A stretch of 27,739 nucleotides of DNA from Oscillospiraceae bacterium (GTDB lineage Bacteria > Bacillota > Clostridia > Oscillospirales > Acutalibacteraceae): the NCBI GenBank assembly GCA_031262125.1, contig JAISII010000056.1:1-27739 (forward strand), in the 5' to 3' direction. This document shows positions 15,601 through 22,970 of the stretch, piece after piece. Position numbers and translations under genes: made by a program. The number at the start of each line of letters is the position of its first letter. The stretch's first letter is position 1. The notes beneath the pieces are model-generated. The model did not search any database. It saw only the letters and a list, made by a program, of their open reading frames with translations, and was not told the DNA's origin.

Positions 15601-16680
15601 AGTATCACCATCCCGACCGGTGTTACTACAATCGGTGGTTCGGCGTTCGCATCTTGCTCCTCGCTAACAAGTATAGCAATCCCGTACAGTGTAACCTCAA
15701 TAGGTGCTAATTCATTCGACTCTACTTCACTTACAAACATAAATGTAGACAAAAATAATAGTGCTTATTCTGATATTGACGGTGTCCTTTTCAACAAAAG
15801 GCAAACAGAGATTATTCGTTACCCCAAAGGCAAAACAGATTTAGAATACATAATCCCTAATAGTGTTACCTCAATTGGCGATTATGCTTTTAGTGATTGC
15901 ACAGCCTTAACAAGTGTAACAATACCTAACAGTGTAACAAAAATTGGCTTTTGTGCATTTTATTATTGCGATAGTTTAACAAGTGTAACAATCGGCAACA
16001 GTGTAACCTCAATTGGCGAAGCTGCATTTGCTTCTTGCTACGGTTTAACAATTAGCTGTTATGAAGACTCCAATGCCCATAGTTATGTAATTAACAACGG
16101 AATTCCCTACGTTCTTCTTGAAACCGACACCATTTACTTCCGTATTAATAACGAGGCAATCATGGACGAGTTTGGAATAATATTATATGATGTAAGTGTT
16201 TATTTGTTTAATAATGCTCTTGGTTATGATTCGGAAACTTGGCCCGGCACAAGAATGAACTACAGTCATACAGAAGGAAATTACACTTATTATACATTAG
16301 AAAAAGAACTCGGCTACCTAAGCCAATTCGACCATATAATCTTTAATGCTTTTGATTATAATTATTATGGTTATTACCAAACTCCAGACATCCCAATTAA
16401 CGGCAACACGGCTTGGTCTCTCAATACCTCATGGTTAGATGTAACTCCCTACACGCTCCCAACGCCCGACCCCGAACCCACTGTTACCCCCGGCGACCCG
16501 ACAGGCGACGGCGAGATAAACATTTTCGACATTATGGCAATTAGGGATTACATTTTCGGTAATTCTACCCTTACAGGCGATGCCTTTACCGCCGCCGACG
16601 TTAACCAAGACGGCGAAACAAATGTTTTTGATATTATGGCTATACGTAACCACATTTTTGGCATTACGCTGTTGGCGTAA
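12661..16680 (+). CDS. Secreted BspA-type leucine-rich-repeat protein with two dockerins and starch-binding-like modules
   Basis: The 1339-residue product has a signal peptide (1-28). Residues 38-155 resemble a CBM26-like starch-binding module (YYFYMPDSW, YVWY, EWPG, FYVTVP, IMFNNG, KTDSL). Residues 265-430 form a beta-rich, cohesin-like or Ig-like region. Dockerin 1 (464-521) has the calcium loops DVNQDGKVGIRD and DVDGDGSINITD, each followed by a QKYLA helix. Residues 541-1155 are LRR_5/BspA-type 23-residue repeats (LTSITIPNSVTTIGxxAFxxC) in two blocks, each opening with a [FY]EY...ATITGYTG cap. Residues 1157-1260 are a second CBM26-like module (WPGTRM, IIFNAF, QTPDI). Dockerin 2 (1278-1338) has loops DPTGDGEINIFD and DVNQDGETNVFD and a different helix, IMAIRNHIFG. 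It is the first gene of the cluster and has no catalytic domain. It probably binds glycan or host and plugs into one or two kinds of cohesin. Confidence 0.85.
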   Translation: MFKKLVSIILAVAMLASLAAVALVNVSAFFDNTFLGTGYYLNEYYFYMPDSWKGVNNPFFDNAVGKTDPYTGKTYTKEELEDMADTAYVWYNDDPGWSHINNREWPGAPCTATSHPNIFYVTVPTTVGRIMFNNGVMGTDKTDSLLFNVATQTGDVGTQLYMPEGSNPAFVNPDYPEGLESEVYDDEGNSLGYNTFDGMICVPQDFEDDALDMFEYMYPDFPHPKYLTKWYYFYGVEKDANGRVINPTEIGNASWGTTPEPEGYVKTGDVVTFEYKITVPENFAIENLDTRFYYNPAVVKPASKTGITESNYPAADNSKAPIEWDMPEDEPGVVYMNATRDYNPDARHGGINATYKEIIDDWGDKITVLDEYCVPEMVVIKIDMLAIADGDPGLGFAVYDMAAVEVDEDGETVKDAEGNSIEHLIFDSGKFNQAYKDVVYYPSDTISLSPPKTPVLTLGSYIIGDVNQDGKVGIRDATLIQKYLALMISSGEINKLAADVDGDGSINITDVITMQKYLAKIYTGNIGTVVGSVVEEAPEEDFEYTISNGTATITGYTGSASVLNIPSTLGGYAVTEIGYRTFYYCESLSNVTIPNSVTTIVEYAFEGCYNLTSITIPNSVTTIGNGAFLHCRSLTNIAIPNSVTIINDNAFASCRSLTSVTIPYSVTTIGKSAFDSCYNLTSITIPDSVTSIGEWAFYRCKNLTAIYVDSENEYYCSKDGVLFNKDKTTIVKYPMGKTQTTYTIPDSVTTIGNQAFIDCTSLTSITIPDSVNTIGGSAFNGCTSLTSVKIPNSVTTIGSSAFGNCDSLTSVTIPNSVTTISIMTFASCDSLTSVTLANSVTNIEAWAFENCYNLTSITIPRRGTGIGHEALANCNNLTIYCYPDSYAQTYAINNELPYVLLEPEITDYEYEVNFDGVSATITGYTGTGGDVVIPATLDGYAVTRIGDYAFYYCSSLTSITIPVGVTNIGTWAFGNCASLTSITIPTGVTTIGGSAFASCSSLTSIAIPYSVTSIGANSFDSTSLTNINVDKNNSAYSDIDGVLFNKRQTEIIRYPKGKTDLEYIIPNSVTSIGDYAFSDCTALTSVTIPNSVTKIGFCAFYYCDSLTSVTIGNSVTSIGEAAFASCYGLTISCYEDSNAHSYVINNGIPYVLLETDTIYFRINNEAIMDEFGIILYDVSVYLFNNALGYDSETWPGTRMNYSHTEGNYTYYTLEKELGYLSQFDHIIFNAFDYNYYGYYQTPDIPINGNTAWSLNTSWLDVTPYTLPTPDPEPTVTPGDPTGDGEINIFDIMAIRDYIFGNSTLTGDAFTAADVNQDGETNVFDIMAIRNHIFGITLLA
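14281..16125 (+). repeat. Tandem 69-bp coding repeats (23-residue LRR_5 units)
   Basis: About twenty in-frame units of 69 bp encode LTSITIPNSVTTIGxxAFxxCxx. Two blocks are seen. Each opens with a [FY]EY...ATITGYTG capping segment and each is broken once by a longer insert (YVDSENEYYCSKDGVLFNK and NVDKNNSAYSDIDGVLFNK) typical of BspA proteins. Neighbouring units are very similar at the DNA level, so unit number may vary between strains. Confidence 0.85.
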
Positions 16681-16707
16681 CACAAAATTTTAAGGAGATT
16701 TAAAACT

Positions 16708-19131
16708 ATGAACAAAACACAAAAAACAAAACGGGGATTATCGTTAATTGTGGCGTTATTGCTGCTGATAAATCTGATAGTGCCCGGAACTGCCGTATTG
16801 GCAGCACAAAGTGAACTGGCACTGTCGCTTACGGCGGCAACAAACACTATTGCTCCGGGTGAGGAAGTAGTAATCACTGTCGAACTGCAAAACTACAGCG
16901 GCGGTGATATGGCGGACATTTTAGGTTTGCAAGTTGATGTATTGCTCGATACCACACTTGTGGATTTTGTGGCATCTTCAGCAACTGTTGTTGCCACCGC
17001 TAATTCGGGCGACCTTATTAACGCAGGTTATAATTCTACAAACAAAAAAGTCATCTTCCAATATGTTTCTATGAACTCCGCTTCAACTCCGTTATCTCGC
17101 AGCAATAACAAATTATTTACTTTTAAAGTAAAAGCAAAAGACAGCATAACAACTTCACAAACAGCCGTGTTCAGCGTAACTCAGTTTGCTGTAAGCGATG
17201 CAACAGGCAACCGCAAAATAAACGGCACAAACAATCTGTCGGTTGCTATTCAGAGTGCACCCGTTGCCGAGTTAGCTTTAGAACTGTCGTCGTCAAAGGC
17301 AAGCATTGCCCCCGGCGAAACAGCAGAAATTTCGGTTAAGCTTAACAATTATGCAGCAAATACGGCAGACATTTTAGGTTTGCAAGTGGACATGCTGCTC
17401 GATACCACTCTCGTGGACTTTGTGGCATCTTCAGCAACTGTTGTTGCTGAAGGCAATTCGGGCGACCTTATTAACGCAGGGTATAATGCCACAAACAAAA
17501 AAGTTATCTTCCAATATGTTTCTATGAACTCCGCTTCAACGCCGTTCTCGCACGATAATACCACACTCTTCACTTTTGAAGTTAAAGCTAAAGAGAGTAT
17601 TACAGAAGAACAAACGGCTGTGTTCAGCGTAACCCAGTTTGCTGTAAGCGATGCAACAGGCAACCGTAAAATCACGGGTACGCAATCGTTGTCTTTGCCT
17701 ATAACTGTTGAGGCTGAACCACTGCCGACTTCGGCACAGATAGTTGTGTCAAGCCAAAAAGGCGTAGCCGCAGATACTGTTGATGTTGATATTTCGATTG
17801 CAAATAATCCGGGTGTTTTCAGCTTTGTTGCAAATATTAATTATGATGTAACTCGCCTTAAACTCATAGGCGTTACCAATGGTTCAGTTCTTTCAGGGCC
17901 ACAGCATAATGTTAATAATTTAGCTCAAAACCCCTACAAACTTACTTTCTGCAACCCGTTGGCTACTGAAGACAATACAGCAAACGGCACTATTGCAACT
18001 TTACAATTTGAAGTTTTGGCAGATGCACCTCTCGGCGACGCCGCAATTACAGCTACACTTGACGAAGAAAACACTTTCAACTCTAACTTTGAACCCACTG
18101 ATTTTGCAACAGTAAACGGAAAAATCGCTGTTGTTAATAAATACACTGTTACTTTTAAAGATTGGAACGGAACAACTCTTAAAACACAAGAGGTTTTAGA
18201 CGGCGATGCTGCAACCGCACCAGCTAATCCTTCAAGAGTAGGCTACAACTTTACCGGTTGGAACACAACTTTTAACAACATAACTTCAAACTTAACTGTT
18301 GCAGCACAATATACAATCAAAACATATACCGTTACCTTCAGGGGCTATAACAACGTAACGCTTTCTTCTCAAACTATTGAACACGGTTCTGCTGCTACTG
18401 CACCTTTGGCACCCGATGTAGATGGCTATGTGTTCGTTGGATGGAACGGGGCTTATGCTAACATTACCGAAAACGTAACAGTAACCGCAAATTATGTTTT
18501 GTATGAGGATGCTCCCAAAATCATAGTTTCAAGCGGCAGTGCTTATGTCGGCAAAACCATTGATGTAACTGTGAGCCTCGAAAACAGCTTCGGAGTTATA
18601 TCGTTGATGACGGCAGTTGCTTATGATGCAACCCAATTGGAGCTTATTTCGGTTTCTAACGGCACGGTTCTTAACGGTGCAACACACAACACAGGGAACC
18701 TTTCGTCTAACCCTTATAATATTGTTTTTGTTGATGCGTTAGCTTCGCAAAACAATACCGACAACGGCGTATTAGTTACACTGACCTTCAATGTTTTGCA
18801 AACAGCCGTTGATGGAACTACACCTATTACGGTAACATATCAAAAAGAAAACACATTAAACGCCGCCGGGCAAGAAGTATTCTTCCTGCCGGTAAGCGGT
18901 ACAATTGCAATTTCTACACGCAACCCCGGCGATGTAAACGATGACGGCAGAGTTAATATGCAAGACTATATCCGTCTTGTTCGTTATCTTTCGGGCGGTT
19001 GGCCGGATGCAACTGTTATTCACGAAGCCAACTCGGATGTTACAGGCGACGGCAGAGTTAATATGCAAGACTATATCCGCCTTGTTCGTTATCTTGCCGG
19101 TGGTTGGCCGGATGCAACCGAGTTGTTATGA
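16708..19131 (+). CDS. Scaffoldin with four cohesins, two InlB-type repeats and a C-terminal dockerin
   Basis: The 807-residue secreted product has a signal peptide (about 1-33). Cohesin 1 (35-185) and cohesin 2 (188-337) are near-identical (ADILGLQVDVLLDTTLVDF, NKKVIFQYVSMNSAST). Cohesin 3 (343-478, SGPQHNVNNLAQNPYKLTF) and cohesin 4 (601-739) belong to another type. Two Listeria-Bacteroides (InlB, Flg_new) repeats lie at 478-599 (TVTFKDWNG..GYNFTGWN, TVTFRGYNN..GYVFVGWN). The dockerin (739-805) has loops DVNDDGRVNMQD and DVTGDGRVNMQD and two almost identical halves ending RYLxGGWPDAT. Cohesins bind dockerins through calcium-dependent contacts, so this is a multivalent scaffold that itself docks on another cohesin. 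AAGGAG (16692-16697) precedes the ATG, 27 bp after the previous gene. Confidence 0.88.
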   Translation: MNKTQKTKRGLSLIVALLLLINLIVPGTAVLAAQSELALSLTAATNTIAPGEEVVITVELQNYSGGDMADILGLQVDVLLDTTLVDFVASSATVVATANSGDLINAGYNSTNKKVIFQYVSMNSASTPLSRSNNKLFTFKVKAKDSITTSQTAVFSVTQFAVSDATGNRKINGTNNLSVAIQSAPVAELALELSSSKASIAPGETAEISVKLNNYAANTADILGLQVDMLLDTTLVDFVASSATVVAEGNSGDLINAGYNATNKKVIFQYVSMNSASTPFSHDNTTLFTFEVKAKESITEEQTAVFSVTQFAVSDATGNRKITGTQSLSLPITVEAEPLPTSAQIVVSSQKGVAADTVDVDISIANNPGVFSFVANINYDVTRLKLIGVTNGSVLSGPQHNVNNLAQNPYKLTFCNPLATEDNTANGTIATLQFEVLADAPLGDAAITATLDEENTFNSNFEPTDFATVNGKIAVVNKYTVTFKDWNGTTLKTQEVLDGDAATAPANPSRVGYNFTGWNTTFNNITSNLTVAAQYTIKTYTVTFRGYNNVTLSSQTIEHGSAATAPLAPDVDGYVFVGWNGAYANITENVTVTANYVLYEDAPKIIVSSGSAYVGKTIDVTVSLENSFGVISLMTAVAYDATQLELISVSNGTVLNGATHNTGNLSSNPYNIVFVDALASQNNTDNGVLVTLTFNVLQTAVDGTTPITVTYQKENTLNAAGQEVFFLPVSGTIAISTRNPGDVNDDGRVNMQDYIRLVRYLSGGWPDATVIHEANSDVTGDGRVNMQDYIRLVRYLAGGWPDATELL
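16915..17675 (+). repeat. Tandem duplication of a cohesin-coding unit
   Basis: The DNA from about 16915 is repeated from about 17368, an offset of 453 bp (151 codons). Long runs match with mostly third-position changes, for example around the codons for LVDFVASSATVV and for SVTQFAVSDATGNRKI. This is a recent in-frame duplication of cohesin 1/2. Confidence 0.85.
18943..19118 (+). repeat. Duplicated half of the scaffoldin dockerin
   Basis: The segments 18943-19013 and 19048-19118, 105 bp apart, are nearly identical in DNA and encode DGRVNMQDYIRLVRYL plus GGWPDAT twice. The two calcium-loop/helix halves of this dockerin are thus more alike than in most dockerins. Confidence 0.85.
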
Positions 19132-19171
19132 GAATAAATTATTTTAAAAATCTCAAAAGGAAGTGCTTCTG

Positions 19172-20353
19172 ATGAAAAAATTATTGGTTCGCAAAGCATT
19201 ATCACTTGTTTTAGCAATAACATTATTGTTTAGCATGTCTTCTGTGCTGACTGTATTTGCAGTTGAAGACCCAACCGTTACTGTCGGCAGTGTATCGGCA
19301 AAACAGGGCGAAACGGTCGATGTTGATGTTATAATCTCGGGCAACCCCGGAGTTTACTCTTTTGTTGTTAGTCTTAGCTATGATGAAACAAGACTAAAAC
19401 TTACAGGTGTAAAAAATGGGTCGGTTCTTGAAGGGCCGCAGCATAATATTAACAATTTAGCACAAAACCCCTACAAGCTTACTTTCTGCAACCCGCTTGC
19501 TGCAGAAGACAATACAGCAAACGGCACAATTGTTACATTAAGTTTTGAGGTGTTGAGCGACGCCGCTGAAGGAACTGCAGAAATTAGTGCAACAATGGAT
19601 GAAGAAAACACTTTTAACTCTAACTTCGAACCTTGTGAATTTAGAGTTGAAAATGGTGCAGTTACAGTTATGCACGAACACATAGCAGGCGAGTGGGAGA
19701 CCACATTAGAGCCAACCTGCACAGCCGAAGGTGAAAAAGTGCAAAAATGCACAATTTGCGGCGAAATCTTAAATACCAAAGTTATCACTGCTTTGGGGCA
19801 CGATTTTTATGAACCCTATATAAGAACGCCAGCTACTTGCACAACCGACGGTGAAGTGTATCGTACTTGCTCAGTTTGTAACGAGGAAGAAACAAAAGTT
19901 ATCCCCGCTACAGGGCATAATTTCGGCGAGTGGCAGATAAGCACTCCCGCCACCTGCACAACCGATGGTGAAGAAACCCGTACTTGCTCAAATTGCGGTG
20001 AGGAAGAAACAAAAGTAATCCCCGCTACCGAGCATGTTTGGGGCGAATGGAAGATTAAAACACAGCCAACCGAAACCTCCGACGGTGTTAAGCATCGTAT
20101 TTGCTCTGTGTGCGGCGAGGAAGAAACACGTCCTTATAAATTCAAATACCTCTTAGGTGATGCAAACGAAGACGGAATTGTTTCTATAGACGACGCAACC
20201 GAAATTCAAAAATATTTGGCAAAAATGGTTCCGTATTTAGAGGCGGCTGCTTGCGATGTAGATGGGGACGGAACGATAGCAATTGGTGATGCAACTGAAA
20301 TTCAAAAATATTTGGCGGTGATTATTACAAAATTTCCTGCCGAAAAAGAATAA
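19172..20353 (+). CDS. Adaptor scaffoldin: cohesin, CxxC repeats, dockerin
   Basis: The 393-residue secreted product starts with a signal peptide (about 1-31). One cohesin (34-168) is very close to cohesin 3 of the previous gene (GPQHNINNLAQNPYKLTF, DEENTFNSNFEP). A run of three to four 40-residue repeats (171-321) has the pattern H.FGEW..xxPATCTTDGExxRTCSxCGEEETKVIPAT, each with a CxxC pair plus another Cys, common in clostridial surface proteins. The dockerin (327-390) has loops DANEDGIVSIDD and DVDGDGTIAIGD and a TEIQKYLA helix, the same class as dockerin 1 of the LRR protein. With one cohesin and one dockerin it can extend or convert the scaffold. An in-frame GTG at 19163 is possible, but AAAGGAAG (19155-19163) fits the ATG at 19172 better. 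Confidence 0.87.
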   Translation: MKKLLVRKALSLVLAITLLFSMSSVLTVFAVEDPTVTVGSVSAKQGETVDVDVIISGNPGVYSFVVSLSYDETRLKLTGVKNGSVLEGPQHNINNLAQNPYKLTFCNPLAAEDNTANGTIVTLSFEVLSDAAEGTAEISATMDEENTFNSNFEPCEFRVENGAVTVMHEHIAGEWETTLEPTCTAEGEKVQKCTICGEILNTKVITALGHDFYEPYIRTPATCTTDGEVYRTCSVCNEEETKVIPATGHNFGEWQISTPATCTTDGEETRTCSNCGEEETKVIPATEHVWGEWKIKTQPTETSDGVKHRICSVCGEEETRPYKFKYLLGDANEDGIVSIDDATEIQKYLAKMVPYLEAAACDVDGDGTIAIGDATEIQKYLAVIITKFPAEKE

Positions 20354-20411
20354 TAAACTTTTTGGTTAACAAAATTTTATAAAAAATATGGTTTACGATT
20401 AGGACTCATTT

Positions 20412-21497
20412 ATGAAAACTAAACTTGTTTTATTGTTACTATGTCTAACTTTGCTGAGTTCGGCAACTGTCATCTCGGTTGGAGCCGCAACAGGGCTTAA
20501 TATATTGTTAAAAGCGGATAAAACAACCGCAAAAATTGGCGATGTTATAACCCTGTCGGTTTTGCTTGATAATTATTCAGACAGCAGCATTGCCGATATA
20601 GGCGGTCTTCAGATTGACGTACCGATAAATACAGAATATTTTGAATATATAAACGGGAGCGGAAAATCTTTGTTAAAAACGCATTCCGGTGATTTTGCAA
20701 GTTCAAGTTTTAACGAGTCCAAAAAACAGTTTACACTTATGTATGCTTATATGAATACAGACGCAAAAGCTTTGCCCAGAGAAAACAATCAGATTTTATC
20801 TTTGCAGGTTAGAGTTATAAAAGAGTTGCTCGGCAACGAAATTATTACTCTTTCCTGCAAGGTGGCAATAGCAAGCACCGATTCGCCCTCAAAACCTCTG
20901 AGTGCTACCGTTATCCCTGTTCAAATTAAGTCCGATACATATAAAGCGGCAAATAAGCCAACCGAAAATTCTGCGAACTCCCAGCCGTCAACTACTAATA
21001 GTGGTCAAGCTAAGCAACCGGCTGCTACAACTAATAGTGTGGCAACAACATCAGGTTCTGCTTTGTCGGAACAACCTGTTATTGTTGTTCCGCTAACACC
21101 GGAAGATAAGTTGCCGTGGGATTCGGCTGTTATTAAGAATAATGACGGCACTAAAGTTACAGCCGAAAAAACAGATGAAGGCATCGTGCTTAATAGCAGT
21201 AACTTAAACGGAACACAAATTGAATTCAAAAAAGGTAACGAAACAGCAAAGCTTACCATCGATACTGATGAAAAAGAAGTCTTGATTAAAGAAAAAGACG
21301 ACGGCAGCGTTGCAGCATATGCCGACTCGGATGATGACGGTGAATATGATAGCGAATTGTCAGAAACAAAATATAGTCAAACCCCATATGCTTTATTTAT
21401 AATATTGTCAATAGCTGCGGTAGCAATAGCAGTAATTATGCTCTTTGTTGCATATATGCATAGGAAAAAAATCATGGCTGATAAAACCAATGAATAA
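20412..21497 (+). CDS. Membrane-anchored cohesin protein (candidate anchoring scaffoldin)
   Basis: The 361-residue product has a signal peptide (1-26) and one cohesin (27-172) similar to cohesins 1 and 2 of the scaffoldin (SIADIGGLQIDV, SGDFASSSFN, FTLMYAYMN). A Ser/Thr/Asn/Gln/Pro-rich linker (173-225) is followed by a charged region (225-320) and a C-terminal membrane helix (about 326-349) with the positive tail HRKKIMADK inside the cell. It would hold a cohesin on the outer face of the membrane, through the wall. There is no LPxTG sorting motif, S-layer homology domain or CBM, the better-known anchors. AGGA (20401-20404) lies 7 bases before the ATG. It lies between the adaptor and the penicillin-binding-type gene. 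Confidence 0.82.
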   Translation: MKTKLVLLLLCLTLLSSATVISVGAATGLNILLKADKTTAKIGDVITLSVLLDNYSDSSIADIGGLQIDVPINTEYFEYINGSGKSLLKTHSGDFASSSFNESKKQFTLMYAYMNTDAKALPRENNQILSLQVRVIKELLGNEIITLSCKVAIASTDSPSKPLSATVIPVQIKSDTYKAANKPTENSANSQPSTTNSGQAKQPAATTNSVATTSGSALSEQPVIVVPLTPEDKLPWDSAVIKNNDGTKVTAEKTDEGIVLNSSNLNGTQIEFKKGNETAKLTIDTDEKEVLIKEKDDGSVAAYADSDDDGEYDSELSETKYSQTPYALFIILSIAAVAIAVIMLFVAYMHRKKIMADKTNE

Positions 21498-21530
21498 AAG
21501 CGTTAACCATTCTGACAAGGAGGCTGTGTG

Positions 21531-22928
21531 GTGCTGAAAGCAAAAAGAATTGTAGCGGCTGTTATAGCCCTTACCTTTGCCATATGCCTTCTGTGTTCTT
21601 GTAAAAGCACCGAAAACTCGCTGCCATCAGCGATTTATGCAGGCAATAAATTGTATTATACTTTTTCTAAAGACGATTTTAGCGAATCCACAAAGCAGCT
21701 TGATGAAAAAGTCATTGTAAAAGACAACTGGTTTGCCGATTCGCTTTTAAGCAGTCTTTCGGAGGGTTTGGCAAAGGCAAAAAACCTCTCGGAAGAAGAA
21801 GCATTAAAAGAAATTTTTAACGGCGGGTACAAAATTTATGCCACAGTAAACCCCAATATTCAAAACGCAGCAGAAAAAGTTTTTGCAGACTCAGCTACAT
21901 TTGAACAAAGGGAAGGGTACCCATATGCACAAAGTGCTGCCGTAATAATGGATTATTCGGGTCGTGTTTTGGCGGTAACAGGTGGAGGGGATGGCGACAG
22001 AACACTCAACCGTGCTACTCGTATAACACGTCAGCCGGGTTCTGCAATTAAGCCTTTAACGGTTTATTCAAGAGCCGTTATGGATAACAGCATTAATTAT
22101 TCCTCACTTATATTTAACAAGCCGCTTATCATACAATCTTTAAACGGCGCAACACCTTGGCCCAAATATGACGATACTGTTGGTGCAGAAGTTACAACAG
22201 TACAAGCACTTGCAAGAAGTGTTAACACCTGTGCCGTTCAAGTGGCACAAAACTACACCGCAGAGGACACGGTAGAGTTCTTACAAAACGATTTGGGTTT
22301 TTCTACCATTGTAACTAACCAAAGCGAAAACGATTTAAGCCTCTCTGCTACAGCCCTTGGATATCTAACCAAAGGTGCATATTTGTATGAACTCTGTGCG
22401 GCTTATCAAATGTTCGGCAACGGGGGCAAATATTTTGAGCCGATATTTTACACAAAAATAGAAGACAGAAACGGCAATGTAATTATTAATAAAACTCAAA
22501 AAGAAAATATTGTTTTAGACAGCCAAACTGCAACCATAATGAACCGCTTGCTAAAAGAAGTAATAGAAAGCGATGAAGGCACAGGAAAACCGGCCGAGCT
22601 AAAAGGAATTGAAGCGTTTGGCAAAACAGGCACCACCACAGATAAGCATTTTGTTGGCGGCACACCTGAATATTTAGGTGCTGTTTATACCGGCTATGAC
22701 GACGGAACAGATGTTTCCGTCGGGTATACAAAATCCCCGACTTTAATATGGAAAAAAATCTTTGAAGAGTTAGAACTAACCAAAACAACATTCGAACTCG
22801 ACAATAGTGTTATAACAAAAAAGTTTTGCAGTGCAAGCGGCGGTTTAGCTACAAATAAATGCACCAAAACCGAAATTGGTTATTACAAAACCACTGCACT
22901 ACCCACCATTTGTGCATTGCATAAATAA
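21531..22928 (+). CDS. Penicillin-binding transpeptidase-domain lipoprotein without glycosyltransferase domain
   Basis: The 465-residue product has an N-terminal hydrophobic segment ending in LLCSC, a plausible lipobox with Cys24 as the lipid-modified residue. A short region follows, then the linker typical of class A PBPs (YKIYATVNPNIQNAAEKVF) and a transpeptidase domain. The active-site motifs are complete: SAIK (Ser171) in RQPGSAIKP, SVN (230-232), and KTG (365-367) in FGKTGTTTDKHF. The sequence resembles the transpeptidase half of PBP1-type enzymes, but the GT51 domain is missing. It may cross-link peptidoglycan or trim it near the anchor protein; that is inference from context. Two adjacent GTG codons (21528, 21531) could start it. 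AAGGAGG (21517-21523) is better spaced for 21531. Confidence 0.82.
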   Translation: MLKAKRIVAAVIALTFAICLLCSCKSTENSLPSAIYAGNKLYYTFSKDDFSESTKQLDEKVIVKDNWFADSLLSSLSEGLAKAKNLSEEEALKEIFNGGYKIYATVNPNIQNAAEKVFADSATFEQREGYPYAQSAAVIMDYSGRVLAVTGGGDGDRTLNRATRITRQPGSAIKPLTVYSRAVMDNSINYSSLIFNKPLIIQSLNGATPWPKYDDTVGAEVTTVQALARSVNTCAVQVAQNYTAEDTVEFLQNDLGFSTIVTNQSENDLSLSATALGYLTKGAYLYELCAAYQMFGNGGKYFEPIFYTKIEDRNGNVIINKTQKENIVLDSQTATIMNRLLKEVIESDEGTGKPAELKGIEAFGKTGTTTDKHFVGGTPEYLGAVYTGYDDGTDVSVGYTKSPTLIWKKIFEELELTKTTFELDNSVITKKFCSASGGLATNKCTKTEIGYYKTTALPTICALHK

Positions 22929-22970
22929 GAACATTTTATAATTATAAAAAAAGAACAAGGAGTTAAAATT

